Counted from the stretch's first letter, positions 35,041 to 46,489 are shown. The stretch: DNA of 64,000 bases from Akebia trifoliata (GCA_017979445.1 CM030711.1:16260922-16324921); one strand, 5' to 3'. The notes: generated by a model from the letters alone, not told the origin. Translations and numbers: made by a program.

Positions 35041-35690
35041 ATGCTTATTAATGACATTGTGGGATCGTTGAGAATCAAAGTAGATAGTGGTGAATATGTT
35101 GATTGTCAGAGTCCTAACAAGGACATTAAAGATCTAAAAGCACCATATGTGGGGATGTTGTTTGACTCAAGTGAAGAAGCTCAAAAGTATAATGAGGATT
35201 ATGGACGTCGACAAGGATTTTAGATTTAAATTCGAACCACTACTAAGTCACGACAAGGTTCAGATGAGCCGATTAAATAATATACATTTGCTCACATCAA
35301 GATAAATTTAAACCAAAGAAGATAGAAGAAGAAAATGAAATCAAGGTAAAAAAAGAAGTTGTTCCATTGTTAAATGTGGATGTAACGCAATTATGCATAT
35401 TTTAAACAACAGATGGACCACTAAATGGAAAGTATCAATTTTTAAAGATGACCATAATCACAAAGTAGTTAGACCAGTTAGGAGAATGAAGATGTGGTCA
35501 AACCAAATCATGCCAAAAATAGTTAAGAATTTAGTCGAAGCATTCCATAGAAAAAATATGCCAGTTGGAAAAGTGTCATCAATTTTGGGTGAAAACATAA
35601 TCGATTTCAATAACAGAGATTGTTACAACCATTTGGGGGATGTTAAACACATGAAGCTAGAAGGGGTGATGCACAATCCGTATTGAACTA
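35041..35690 (+). pseudogene. FAR1/FHY3-type DNA-binding domain remnant
   Basis: FAR1-type proteins are plant transcription factors derived from Mutator-like transposases. The first open segment contains PYVGMLFDSSEEAQKYNEDY followed by GRRQGF, the opening of the FAR1 zinc-binding domain. After stops and a frame change, a second segment (35393-35686) has GCNAIMHI-like sequence, TTKWKVSIFKDDHNHKVV (the domain's closing W..F..DHNH motif) and MPVGKVSSILGE. No transposase core follows: the sequence is cut at about 35748 by element A. It may be the 5' part of a FAR1-bearing MULE or a dead FAR1-related gene. Confidence 0.75.
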
Positions 35691-35747
35691 TTTCAAGAAG
35701 AAACAAGTCAAAAATCCATAATTTTTTTATGCAATACAATGCGATGA

Positions 35748-35963
35748 CGTAGAAACTGCAAGAAATCTGGCTTCAAACTGTTTCATGACCTCATCTTTGA
35801 CCTTGAGGGTCCATTCTGGCTTCAGTTTTCTCAGTTTTTGCTTGATTGGCTTACTTCCGGAAATAATGGGTAGTTTGTGGACGACAAGATCTGTATCCAA
35901 ACCCGACATATTCCTGTACGACCATGCGAAGACGTCTTGATACTTCCGTAAGAGTACGACCAT
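35748..35963 (-). pseudogene. RT N-terminal fragment of copy A
   Basis: 72 codons beginning MVVLLRKYQDVFAWSYRNMS and containing PIKQKLRKLKPEW, the entry of gypsy RT. It is the same as the start of the RT in copy B at 56757. The homology stops within GFLAVST at the junction with FAR1-side DNA, at GATG-ACGTAGAAACTGC. Confidence 0.85.
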
Positions 35964-37247
35964 TTCTTCATTTTGTTGCGACGTTAATAAGGCTCCGATC
36001 TTGACAATTTGTGGATCCTCTTTGGTACCAAGATTGATTGAATATGTATCCTCGATGTTTAACTAAACACCTCTCTCATGACGTTCTACCAAGGCCTTGA
36101 TTTCTTTGAGTGGGTACTCCATTTCATCCTCAGACTCTTCTTCAATCCCCATGAGGTCGAGTCGAGTTCAAGATCGAAATCATACTCGTCCCTTTCAAAT
36201 TCTATTTTATCTGGGTACTAATTCGATAGAGACAGCTCCATTGAAAACTTTTTTTTTTGAAAAATATCTATTTTTTTGCAATTTTGAAAGCTTTTTAATT
36301 TTTTTGTTTTTTGAGTAATTTTTGATTTTTTTACTTTTTGAGGAATATTTGTTTTTTTGTGATTTTCTGGATACCTGAAATAAAAAAAACAATCATGCAA
36401 ATTCATTAGTAAAGATAGGGAGCCCTCAAAACAGTCTTTACCCGAGGACGAGGGCTCGTTATGATCCTCAGACAAATTGATGTTGCCTAATGGCATTTTT
36501 TTTAGGCCTCAACAGCCTCAAGAGTTAATGGGAGTTCTTCCCAATTGTGCAATGTCTCCCCTTCTCTAAGGGGGCGGATGAGATGAGCAAGTCATTTGTT
36601 AGATGATTTGGTTGATGGTTCGAAGATGACCATGATCTCCGATGGTTTGTTGTCAGATTGGGGCATGGTCCCTCCCAAGCTTGGTGGGATAACAACTGAT
36701 GCCCAATCAATGCCCGTGGAAAAGTGTGATTCTTTCTCGTGGCTTGTAGTCATTTCCACTTTGGTGGATTCTAGAGCGATCTCTGATGGACTTTCATGGG
36801 AATCCCCATTGAATAGATCATCAATGCCTTCTACGAAGGATGTTGGGACTCGACGATTGGGTCTTCTTGAATGTACACAGGTTTCGATTTTACCACTTTT
36901 GGCCTTTTAGTTGATTTCATTGGCAGTGATTCTGATAAACTGTCGAGTCTAATATGTGATTTTGGAAAGTTGATGCTGATATGTGGAACTCTGGCTAGAT
37001 TTTAGACATTTGGTTCACGGTTTTACCTTCTCGCTAGTCGAAGTTTTTTCTTCTTTTCGTTCATTTCTGCTATATCCTTTTTTGTAGGCCTAAACCCCAA
37101 TCCGAAAAAAAGATTATGCTTTTTTGCTTCGACCGGCATAGCTTTCCCTTTTCCCCTTGGTCCCAACCCCTATCTAGGTCGGTAACCTACTCTCTTTAAA
37201 ATTCAACCAATCATTAGATTCGTTCTTGATAGTTCTATCTTTACCTT
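35964..37247 (-). pseudogene. Protease-RT linker of copy A
   Basis: Corresponds to 56758-58018 in B. The minus strand is A-rich at 36240-36370 (Lys/Asn-rich if translated) and otherwise gives broken polar sequence without a catalytic motif. An alternative + strand frame (36596-36910) is a shadow. Confidence 0.5.
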
Positions 37248-37832
37248 CTATTTTCTTTTCTCAATATGATTGATAGCTGCGAATTGATAGGAGTGGTACA
37301 TTACCTTATCCTTTGTCATCTCAATATCGATGAATGGTACATCCAGAGCTCTCTCAGTCGGGACGAGATTTTCTGCCAGCATGGATATCATCTTTTGTCC
37401 CATGATAAATTTGACTCTCTGGTGTAGAGAAGAAGGTACGGCCCCTGCTATATGGATCCACGGTCTGCCCAGTAACAAGTTGAATATTGTTGGTATCTCC
37501 ATGACTTCAAATGTTACTTCAAAGGTACAAGGACCTATAGTAATTGGCAGGTCTACTTCTCTCAAAGAATTTCTTCTTGAACTGTCGAAGCCTCAGACAA
37601 CCTTGTTGTTGGGCTTAACGTGCGACCAGTCAGCGTTAAGTTTTCGGAAGGTTTCAAGCGGACAGACATTAAGCGCTGAGCCATTGTCAATCAGTACTCT
37701 GTCAACCATCATGCCCTTGCACATGATCATGATGTTTAACGACTCGACATGCCCCCGTCCTTCTGGCACAAATTCACTTTCAGTGAAGATAATAGGATTG
37801 GAGGCCATGATCTGGCCGACCGTTTGCTCCAA
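37248..37832 (-). pseudogene. Aspartic protease of copy A
   Basis: The active site VLIDNGSALNVCPLETF keeps the catalytic Asp. One stop after NNKVV (CGA to TGA by comparison with B) splits the ORF. The second half has LPITIGPCTFEVTFEVMEIP and FNLLLGRPW, the core and flap region of plant gypsy proteases. The frame continues from the preceding gag/linker segments. Confidence 0.85.
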
Positions 37833-37910
37833 CTGCGCCGATGAGGTCGTTGCAGGTATATGTGATTTTTCTAGAACTCTCAGTAATACTTCTTGGTGTT
37901 CCTCTAATTT

Positions 37911-38630
37911 CTACATTAGGCCTAGGATACTGATTTGAGCTGATTGTTTGTTCAATTGATCTACTATATTATGCTCACTCTTCCGAACGAGCTTAATGAA
38001 GTCCGCAGCTTCCTTGTCTATCACTTTCGCCTTCTCTTCTAACTTGTCATCTTTATACAACTTACCATTTTCCTTTGCTTTTCTTTTTTCTTCCTCTGTC
38101 ACCTCTTTCGTGGTCTCTTTTGTTTCTTCATTGATGCTTAACTTTTTTTCTAGGGATTTTTGGCATCTCCCTACCCTTGTCATATGGCCAATATCAGCCA
38201 CCATGGCTTTCTTCATGGTCTCGACCCCTGCGGTAGTGGTGATGGTGGTCTCGTAGCTCCAAGGCACTGCCTTGTTGGAGCTATAGAGGAATGGTTTGGG
38301 TGAGTGTATAGTTATGGGAGGTGGATTAGGTTTTACATTAAGAATGATGGGTGGCGGTGATGGTTTGCATGTAGTGGTGGTGGGAGAAGTTATGTGAGGA
38401 GTTGACGGAGTGTATGGAATGACGAGCGATGGACGTGAGGATGAAGTGTATGGTATATGGAAGGGGGGTCGAGCTGGCCCTTGTGAATATGGTGGTGTGT
38501 AGGGTATAACAAAAAGAGGTCGGGTAGTATTTTGATGGTTTGGTGATCCGTAAGGTATAACTAAAGCGGGTCGAGTAGCAGTATTTTGATGAATGGGATG
38601 GATGGTGAGGTCGGCCAATCTGAGTGGCAA
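37911..38630 (-). pseudogene. Pro-rich then Lys/Glu-rich linker before protease, copy A
   Basis: 239 codons open. The first half is a degenerate repeat of the type RP(A/S/F)LVIPYTPP, and the second half is highly charged (EETKETTKEVTEEEKRKAKE). It starts directly after a TAA that ends gag; the codons after the stop (LPLRLADL) stay in the gag frame. The role is unknown. Confidence 0.65.
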
Positions 38631-39480
38631 TTACGAGTTTTGCGATGAATTTGTTGTATAATGGTTGACTGTGTTAATCGTGGATGCCTTTGATTTTTGG
38701 GTTAGGTGGACCCTGATTTTTGCCCCAATAGGTGCTATCAAATTCGAAGGATTGAAGTCGAGTTCTCCGCAGATGACATTTACCCTATGCCCACTCCCCT
38801 CTCCATTGTGAGTTGGTAAGGGGTTTTGATTAATATTCTGTTGTTGGGGTGGGTTGGTAGGACCATCTATGATGAAAGCCTTTTTATCGATCAAGTTCTG
38901 TACTTGATGTTTGAGCTGCGAGCATTGGTCTGTAGAGTACCCTGATGCACCCATGTGAAATTCGCAAAATAGGTTGGGGTTGTACCCTGGCCCTTTGGCA
39001 ACCTCAGGATTTTGTGGATGTTTTGCAAGATACTCATCCCTGAGCAAGATTGGCAATAACACCGATAGTGTCATAGGTAACCTTGTGAACACTCTATTTA
39101 CTCTATTGGGCCGTGTCTGTTTGTTCTGCCCATATAGTGGTGCATGCTGTGTGACTGGTGGAGGATTTGCTCGAAATGAATTCTGAGGTGGAGGGTTCCA
39201 TGTTGGCAGTGCTGGTGCCCATGAAGTCGATAGCGCTTGTGGTCTTGGTGTTGGTGAAGGGATGAAAAGGGGTCGGTTTGCCTGTACATTGTTGACCTGC
39301 GATTCTTCCATCTTCTTTCCTAGAGGCACTGGCTTTCTCTAAGAAGGGATCCCTACTGTTGTCCCCAGACTTGTGAAATCAAATATTAGGCCGGTTCGGA
39401 TCCCATCCTCTACTCGGTCTGCTACTTCTACCAGATTCAAGAATGTGCCCGTGGTGTGCCCCACCAGATGAGTATAGAAT
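38631..39480 (-). pseudogene. C-terminal part of gag, copy A
   Basis: A 232-codon open stretch from 39329 includes a Pro/Gln-rich segment, LPMTLSVLLPILLRDEYLAK and a zinc-knuckle-like motif, CEFHMGASGYSTDQCSQLKH (Cys..His..Cys; the usual His before the last Cys reads Tyr here, His in B). Preceding codons to about 39480 match B up to the start of the deletion. The gag N terminus is missing, so this copy could not form particles. Confidence 0.8.
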
Positions 39481-39484
39481 GTGC

Positions 39485-39935
39485 CCGTGGTGTGCTCCGT
39501 CCTCGACACGGAGTCAGAAAAAAATTTTGAAAGTGGAATTATCTCTGCACGGAGTTGGTATCGACACGGAGTCGACATCAACACAGAGTTGGCATCAGCA
39601 TAGAGCTGGCATCGACACGGAGTTGGGAAAGTATTTTTTTATAAATAATTTCATCAGCACGGAGCTGGCATCTACACGGAGTCAGGAAAACGTTTTGAAA
39701 AAGTAGTTCTATCAGCGCGGAGCTGGCATCGACACGGAGTCGGAAAAATATTTTGAAAAGGTAATTTCATCAGCACGGAGCTGGCATCGACATAGAGTTA
39801 GAAAAATATTTTGAGAAAGTAGTTTCATCAGCACGGAGCTGGCATCGACACGGAGTCGAGAAGACATTTTGAAAAGGTAATTTTATCAACACGGAGCTGG
39901 CATCGACACGGAGCCGGGAAAACATTTTGAAAAAG
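39485..39935 (-). repeat. Tandem repeat, about 58-60 bp (CACGGAGCTGGCATCGACAC)
   Basis: Repeated units have the form CAGCACGGAGCTGGCATCGA, CACGGAGTCGG, then an AT-rich half AAAATATTTTGAAAAGGTAA. It is equivalent to 61285-61740 in copy B and lies just upstream of gag in sense. In copy A the left part is fused to gag by the 1-kb deletion. Confidence 0.85.
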
Positions 39936-40049
39936 TAATTTCTGAGATAAATTGTGTCGGAATAACCTATGTTTTTGGTAGCCTCCAATTCAGTTCTCTG
40001 AAATCACCGTCGGACAGGAAGATCTCCAAGGAAGAGGCGGCGCACAATG

Positions 40050-40165
40050 GCACTCTTAAATCACTTTGTTCCCTGAATAGACGTAGTCTATCCCCCTCGT
40101 ATCAACAGGGTAAGATCTTTCTTGGCACCGACTTTGATCAAGGATTGCAATTGGTACTTTTTGAA
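40050..40165 (-). promoter_or_regulatory. Conserved leader module, copy A
   Basis: The plus strand reads TAGACGTAGTCTATCCCCCT, CGTA.., GGCACCGACTTTGATCAA and TGCAATTGGTACTT, matching 61850-61965 closely and 21250-21370 of element 1 recognisably. Confidence 0.55.
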
Positions 40166-40279
40166 ATCTAGTTTTTTTTTCTTTTTTGTTGAAAAAGATT
40201 GAATTCCCTTGAATTGATTGATTGATTGTTATCTTTGTTAGATCATGGACTTGGTTTGAAATTTGATACGGATCTGGTT

Positions 40280-41005
40280 TGTAGTGGATCAGGGTCTTAG
40301 ACCTAGTCGAAACGGATCTGGGTTGTGGACTTAGTTGGATTAGATCTAGGTTATGGACCTATGGATTGGATCTGGGTCGTGGACCCAGTTGAATTAGATC
40401 TGTGTCATGGACCTAGTTAGATTGGATCTGGGTTGTGGACCCAGTTGGAAATGGATCTAGGTCGTGCACCTATTTAAAAATAGATCCGGGTCGTGGACCT
40501 AGATGGATTGGATCTAGGTCATGGACCTAGTTGGGATCGGATCTGGGTCGTGGACCCAGTTGAATCGGATCTAGGTCATGGCCCCCGTTGGATTGGATCT
40601 GGTTCGTGGACCCAGTTGAGATGGATCTGGGTCGTAAACCCAGTTGAAAATAGACCTAGGTCGTAACCCAGTTGAAAATGGAACTTGGTCGTAACCCAGT
40701 TGAAAATAGATCTGGGTCGTGGACCCAATTGGATTCGATCTGGGTTGTGGACCCAGTTGAAATGGTTCGGATCATGGGCCCAGTTGGAATGGATCTGGGT
40801 TGTAAACCCAGTTGAAAATGGGTCTGGGTCGTAGAGTCAGTTGAAAAGGATATGGGTCTTGGACCTAGTTGTAGTGGGTTCAGATCTGGGTCGTGGACCC
40901 AGTCGGTATGGATATGGATCTGGGCTGTAAACCCAATTGAAATGGGTTTGGATCTGGGTCGCGGACCCCATTGGAAATAAATTTCGGTCGTAAACCCAAT
41001 TTTGG
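40280..41005 (-). repeat. Array of about 25-30 hairpin units (CTGGGTC-GTG-GACCCAG)
   Basis: Each unit of 20-30 bp contains GATCTGGGTCGTGGACCCAG or a variant such as GGGTCGTAAACCCA, a 7-bp stem with a 3-base loop, joined by TTGGATTG, TTGAAAATG or similar. It is equivalent to 62070-62825 in B. It lies in the transcribed leader between PBS and gag. Confidence 0.85.
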
Positions 41006-41280
41006 CGGGTACGGGTGGTGGGCCCGATTTAAATGGATACGAGTGGGGATCCGGCTCGCAAGATTGTTTCGAGTTGGAGAATTGATAAATTCTTCCCCCC
41101 CCATTTATTTTTTTTTAGTTTTTTTTTTTGTTTTGAAAACATTAATTAACAAAATCCATTTTACTTAACTCGTCTAAAACTTGAGATTTTTCTAAAGGTG
41201 TCGTTAATGTTTGACCAATTGTAAGTGGGCCCCTTCAAAAAAATGGACTGTCGAGTTCATAATCTAGGGTCGAGTTCACT

Positions 41281-41459
41281 CTGGTCCGTGTTAATGGCAC
41301 GGATGTAACCCTCATTCTGTCATCCGTGCTCAAAACATGGTTAAAGCAGTCACTGTTTCAACCGTGTTCCCAACACGGATGAAATATTAACTGCTTTAAC
41401 CGTGCTCCCAACACGGATGGGGCACATTTTTGTCTATCCGTGTCATGGACACGGACCAG
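41281..41459 (-). repeat. Five-palindrome cassette, copy A leader
   Basis: 179 bp opening CTGGTCCGTGTT and closing ACACGGACCAG, with five successive palindromes (for example CCGTGTTCCCAACACGG) spaced by 15-20 bases of pyrimidine-rich linker. The same module recurs at 44930, 50238 and 63082. Confidence 0.85.
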
Positions 41460-42191
41460 AAAGAAATCCAGTTTCTGGAATTTCACAGAACTGATTCTTT
41501 GGTCCACCACTTTCAATGTTCCCTCACTATTTTTGCTCTCTCACTCCCTGTCTTCCTTTTTTTTTGTGTACATGTAAGATGCAACACATTTCCCCCCTCT
41601 TACCTAGGGGAAGGAAAATAAGAAAATAAAAAAAAGGAACCTATGATCTATGCAACCATGCCTTCTTGGGCTTACAATGTGGGCCTCAAGGCCCAACAAC
41701 AACTAAACCAATACAACTTTTTTTCGAGGGTCGATGTAAAACTTTAAACTTGTGTCATAACATTGTCTAATCGGGCACATGCATGAGTTTAATAGGTGGC
41801 TTCACGGCTACCCGATCTTAAAACCTCAATGCATACCGAAGTACACATGTCGTTGGTTGGTGATCGGATTTGATGTGTTCATTCTCGACACTTGAAATAA
41901 CGATCTCAAGCCGTAGAAATACTAAGCATCGGGGCTAAGTATATTGAGGGTGGGGTGGCTTGGAAGTGAGGCTATGCTCGCAAGTGCACACGTGTCATTT
42001 TTTTTCATTTCTTTTCATCGACCCCCTTATAATAATACAAGCAACAAAAAATAAATAAATATTACAACGTGTACATGTGAGAAAAACAAAAACAAAAAAA
42101 CATAGGAAACAACAAACGAACAATGTTAGTAAATAAACAAAATCTTTTTTTTTTCAAAACAATCGAGTTGTCACGAGGGATGAGTCATAGT
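41460..42191 (-). other. Leader between palindrome cassette and PBS, copy A
   Basis: No ORF; nearly identical to 63260-63987 in copy B. It has a CT-rich tract at 41530-41570 and a poly-A-rich end. This region is the best conserved between the two copies. Confidence 0.6.
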
Positions 42192-42209
42192 TCCCCAGCG
42201 GAGTCGCCA
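42192..42209 (-). promoter_or_regulatory. Primer-binding site of copy A, tRNA-Arg type
   Basis: The minus strand reads TGGCGACTCCGCTGGGGA, two bases after the LTR. It is exactly complementary to TCCCCAGCGGAGTCG plus CCA, the 3' end of tRNA-Arg as I know it from plants. Confidence 0.85.
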
Positions 42210-42211
42210 GC

Positions 42212-44523
42212 TGTAGATACATGGATTTCATCATTACGACGACCACATCTACTAAAATTTGGATTCACCACCATTCATGTTGTAAGTGGGTGTGAATGGT
42301 CACCCGAGGTACATTTTTCAAAAAATGACATTTTTGGCATTAATGACTCGCGATGGATAAAGAACTAATCGAACCTAGGGATTCGGGTAAGCGGCTCGAT
42401 TGGAGAAAAGGGAAGGTGTTAGGCGTCCTTTTCTACTCGCCAAGTGGCGGTAACCTCTACGCAACTCGATCATTTTGATTTTGACAAAATATTGGAAAAT
42501 AAAGTGCCATGTGGGGGGGGTGTTTGTACCCTAGATAGGGATTCATTTTCGGCTTGATCATAGGGTCATTTCATTGATGGAAATGACCCTTATGAACCTT
42601 TAGCCTTGGGGTCCACTCATTTATAATAAAATAAAAAAAAAGAAGAAGGGGATATTAGAAGAAGGAGAAGGAGAGGATAGAGAGAGAGAGGGGGGGATGT
42701 ACTTCAAACCCACCTTGGATATTTGATCTCCTTTTCTTCTTCTTCTTCTCATTCTTCTTCTTATTAAATTATCTTGAGTCCTTAGTGAGTTGAGAGTGAA
42801 ACTTTTTTTTTAGAAGGTGATATGAGAGAGTTGTGGGGATAAGTAGAGAGAGTAGATTTTTTTTTTTTTATTAAGAAGACTTAGTAACCATTTTTCGGAT
42901 GAGGGGAGGGGTATTTATAGATGTTTGGAGGAGGTTTGGGGGTATAATGGGGTGATGGTTTGAAGAATGGGTAATGGCATGATTTTTAGAAGATGGGGGT
43001 ATGAAATTTGGAGTGAATTTGGGGATAATTTTGTAAAGAATGAAAATGGGTGAGGTTTTGACCCAAATGGTTTGGATCCTACCCAAATCCATTTGGGTAG
43101 AGTATTTGGTAGGGTGAGATGAGTGATGGTTGATGGGGGAGTGAGGGTGTAAAAGGGTTGTTTGGGAGAAGGAGTGTTAGGTTGGTTGAAGATGTGAGGT
43201 GTTTAGATTTAGGAGAATGAGTTGTGTAAGAGGTTGGTAAATTGGTTTTTGGGAGGAGGAAGGGGATGATGCCATGTGGCATATGTGATGAGGGAGTGAG
43301 GTGATGAGATTGGTTGATTGGTTGATGGTGATTGTTTGATTAGAGAGAAGAGTATGGGTTGGTTAGTTGATGATGAGGGAGGTATGGGTTGAAGTGATTT
43401 TATTGGAGTGTTTTAAGGAAAAGTGATGGATTGAGATGTAAGAGATATGAGTGGTGATGTGGTTAGTTGATGATGTTAGAGAATGGTGATGGATTAGGGT
43501 ATGGGTTGAGGTGTGGGTTGTTGATGATGTTAGAGAATGGGGATAGGTTAGGTTAGGTTAGGTTAGGGTAGGGTATGGGTTGAGGTGATTTTGGAGGGAA
43601 GTGATGTGGGTTAGATGGATTGTTTAAAGAATGGTGATGGGTGTAGGTGATTAGATGAGGGAGGTGAAGGGTGGTGATGACATGTGTCATCTTTTGATGT
43701 TGAGAGGGTAATTGATTGATGTGGGTAGTGGTTAATGGGTTAGGGTTGTGGGTTGGATAATGAATGGGGCATATATAGTAGTTTGTGGGCTTTTAATGTA
43801 TTGGGCTTAGGTTTTAGGAGGGTTGTAAGTTATTTTGGCTTGGATGGGGTTTGGTTTGAGTTGGATTTTGAGGGTGGGTTCACTTTAGGGTTTAGGTGAT
43901 ATGAGATCAATTTTAGGTTAAGGGTAAGGTGAGAAATTGGTTTTTATAAATTTTATGGTCCATGGGCCTTGAATAGGTTTAGGGTGTTTGCGAATTCGGA
44001 GGTAAGGCGGTGGAAGGTAGATGAAGGGTAAGCGTCCCAAGTCTCACATTTTTTTCATTTTTTATCTTTTTTTTTATAGAATTTATTAGATTGACTAAAA
44101 TGCCACGTGTTGGCAAATCAAGCTTTTTGGGCCAGTTTAAGGATTTTATTGATTTTTTGGAAGTATGTGTGGAGTGGTGAAGGTTGGGATAACATAGGAT
44201 GGGTCCGATCCCTTTGGTGGGTCCCTTAGACCATTGGGTGGTCTTAGGGGCCTTGGTTCAATTAAATTACCACTTTTCAACGTTTTGGGTCTTAGAGGCC
44301 CGTTGGCCTATTTTGTTGGAAAATCGACATTTTACATGGAATGGGACATGTCAAGCCTTTTGGTGGACCTATTAACCCATTGAGAGGTGTTAGAGGCTTC
44401 GATTTCGGCAAAAATGCCATATTTTGATGATTCGTGCCATCGAGACCCATTGGCTAAATTAATGAAAAATTATTATTTTTGAGCCCTTTAGAGTGAGGGC
44501 CCGTTCAAATTGGAGTGTCTACA
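42212..44523 (-). repeat. LTR shared by copies A and B, 2312 bp
   Basis: Plus-strand ends are TGTAGATACA and TGTCTACA. A primer site abuts its left side (copy A) and a polypurine tract its right side (copy B), so it serves as 5' LTR for A and 3' LTR for B. A TATA box (TATAAATA, minus strand) lies at 42912-42919. The plus strand is strongly G-rich between about 42880 and 43960 (GGTTGATGGTGATG-like runs), giving spurious frames. Confidence 0.85.
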
Positions 44524-44536
44524 GCTGCCCTTCTTT
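44524..44536 (-). promoter_or_regulatory. Polypurine tract of copy B
   Basis: The minus strand reads AAAGAAGGGCAGC directly before the LTR, similar to element 1's tract at 10083. Confidence 0.65.
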
Positions 44537-44929
44537 GCAGGAATTGCGTGCAAAGAACTGTAAATAATAGACTAAACCCCTATTTGTACGGGCCAAGCGA
44601 AATTTTGCAAAACACGACTTCGAATCACCGATTGAATTGACGATTTTCGTAAAAAATGGTTACTCAAGCACGGGGTCTGACAAAGTTACCTTATTAATTC
44701 CTTGATCTCGATCGTGTGAGATCTCGGATTTGATGAAGATTTAGTGATTTTTGAAATTTGGGTATTTCTCGGTCATGTTTTAACAAATCGAGATTGAGTG
44801 CAACTCGAAAGGATTTTTGAAATTTCTATTTTTTCTGACTTTTTGATTTTTGATTTTTCTGATTTTCTTTTTGATTTTTTTTTATTAATTTTTTATTTTT
44901 TTGATTTTGATTTTGATTTTATTTATTGA
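44537..44929. other. 3' region of copy B, no gene seen
   Basis: AT-rich, with TTTTTGATTTT-type simple sequence at 44820-44925. Nothing recognised. Confidence 0.5.
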
Positions 44930-45110
44930 CTGATCTGTGCTTTAGGCACGGATGGCATTTTATTCGATTTTACCCGTGTTTAAAACACGGATAGCATTTC
45001 TATTTCTTTCATCCGTTTTTGAGGCACGGTTCCAACCAAATTATCTTTATCCATGCTAGTGACATGAATAGCACGCCCTTTGTTTCGTCCTTACTAGTAG
45101 CACGGACCAA
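44930..45110 (+). repeat. Five-palindrome cassette, outer end of the antisense region
   Basis: 181 bp opening CTGATCTGTGC and closing GCACGGACCA. It contains GTGCTTTAGGCAC, CCGTGTTTAAAACACGG, CCGTTTTTGAGGCACGG, ATCCATGCTAGTGACATGAAT and a last degenerate unit. It is the most diverged of the four cassettes. It lies about 2 kb before the PMD gene in that gene's direction. Confidence 0.75.
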
Positions 45111-46489
45111 TATGAATTTTAAACGGTTAAAGCCTGCGCGCCCTTTCATTTTCAATTTTCCTTTCATTTTCTTTGGTTTCTTCTCTCCTCTCTGGCGACT
45201 TTTGGCGATTCTCTTCTTGCCTCTTCATTTTCTCATTAACTTCTCTCCCCTTTTCTTCATTTTTTCCTCATTTTCGTTGATTTGGACCTTGAGTTCGGTC
45301 TTGAGAGTGGTTTGGAAAGTGCGAGCATTAAGATGCTAGTGGGAGAGGTTCGAAGCTTCAAAGAGTTTGATCGGACTGTGATTTCGTATTGAGGTAGGGC
45401 TTCGATTACAATCTACGTCACTGTTTCATGTTACCTACTCTTGATTTCTACTTTGTATGCTTCACATGCGATATTCTTCCTACCTTCCACCTTTTGAATG
45501 TTGTTATAATAAAAAATGATGTAGCTTGATATCCCTTTTCCTTGTTCTTATTTTTTTTTTTTACTTCATATTTTGATTGGATGTAAGCGTATGCATCGTT
45601 AATCCATAGAATTAGTGGGGGATTCGGGTGGTAATTTCCCAGGTGTGGAGGTGTTGGGGCTGTTTTGGAGGAGTACTTCCCAAGATGCTTGGGGATTTAG
45701 GGGTGTGGTTTTGAGATTGTCTTGACATGGGTTTGGGGTGGCTGTTTGAGCAGAGATTTGGGGCGGTTAAGAGAACGTTTCGCAGGGTAAAGGGGTGATT
45801 ATGGGTTGGATTAAGATTGGTTTGGGTGGAAAGGAATGATGTTTATAGGGATTGTTTGGGTTAGGATTGAGATGTTTCAAAGGACTGTTGTAGGCACGGA
45901 TCAAGGAATTATTTAGCCAAGAGGCGGGGGTGTTGTAGAGATGGGTTCGAGTGTTTAAAAGGGTTGAAATGGGCTCGTTTAGTGGACTGGTTTAGATGTG
46001 TATTGGGGTAGTTTAAGGAGTGATTTAAGGTTTGTTTGGAATGAGAATGGGGTCGAGTTTAGAGATGGTTTGGAACTGTTTGGAGTAAGGGCTTGGGTTG
46101 AGTTTGAGGGGCGATTTCTTGAAGTGGCTAAGGTTGTTTTGGGGTTTATTCAGGTGTTTGGGAAGTAGTTTAGGGACCGACTTTGGGACTGAAATGGGGA
46201 AGGTCGGATGTAGTCACGGGACTGTTTTAGGATTGTTGGGATTGAGTTGGACTGTTGGTGAGGGGGGCTTAGACGGAGTGCTTTTATCTCTTTTAGCATT
46301 CTTTTTTATTTGGAACTATTTGTTTACCATGTTTTTTTCATTTCCTATTATCTTTGTTTTTCTTTGCCTGCTCAATTGTGAACATTTTTATTTGTTTCGG
46401 ATATCTGCATATTTGCTCTCTCTTGAATGGTATACTCTTGTGGTGAGTGATTGATCGGCTTGGTACGGGCATAGGCTTGGTTGGACAGG
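45111..46489 (+). other. Leader-like region ahead of the PMD gene
   Basis: CT-rich at 45140-45270, then G-rich at 45600-46280 with loose repetition of GGTTTGGGGTGG-like runs. Short frames at 45019-45339 and 46098-46454 resemble no family. It may be promoter, 5' UTR or intron of the antisense gene. Confidence 0.4.

Larger units (their letters stand above)
35748..42211 (-). mobile_element. Copy A: truncated Tat-lineage element
   Basis: Collinear with 56536-64000 (copy B) in the same orientation, but cut off inside the RT start at about 35748. RT core, RNase H, integrase, the antisense genes and a separate 3' LTR are all missing. Relative to B it also lacks about 1 kb covering the N-terminal half of gag (B 60240-61300). 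From gag to RT its surviving segments stay in one frame, with only stops. Its 5' LTR is 42212-44523, which also serves as the 3' LTR of copy B. Confidence 0.85.

Noticed and set aside
36240..36370. A-rich stretch between protease and RT as an intron (as described for Ogre)
   Set aside because: In the sense strand it is A-rich rather than U-rich, lacks a convincing donor/acceptor pair, and copy A stays in one frame without splicing.
37330..37938. 202-codon + strand ORF over the protease of copy A (and 58077-58586 in B)
   Set aside because: Antisense shadow of the protease frame; the minus strand carries the conserved DNGS motif.
42192..42209. tRNA-Arg 3' sequence suggesting a tRNA gene
   Set aside because: Only the 18-base primer-binding complement is present, next to an LTR; no anticodon or D arm.
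43079..43282. Minus-strand Pro/Ser/Thr-rich frames in the LTR
   Set aside because: Product of the G-rich strand bias in the LTR; no family resemblance or conserved start.
43540..43580. Telomere-like run GGTTAGGTTAGGTTAGG inside the LTR
   Set aside because: Only four to five units of TTAGG, not the plant TTTAGGG repeat, in a generally G-rich stretch; incidental simple sequence.
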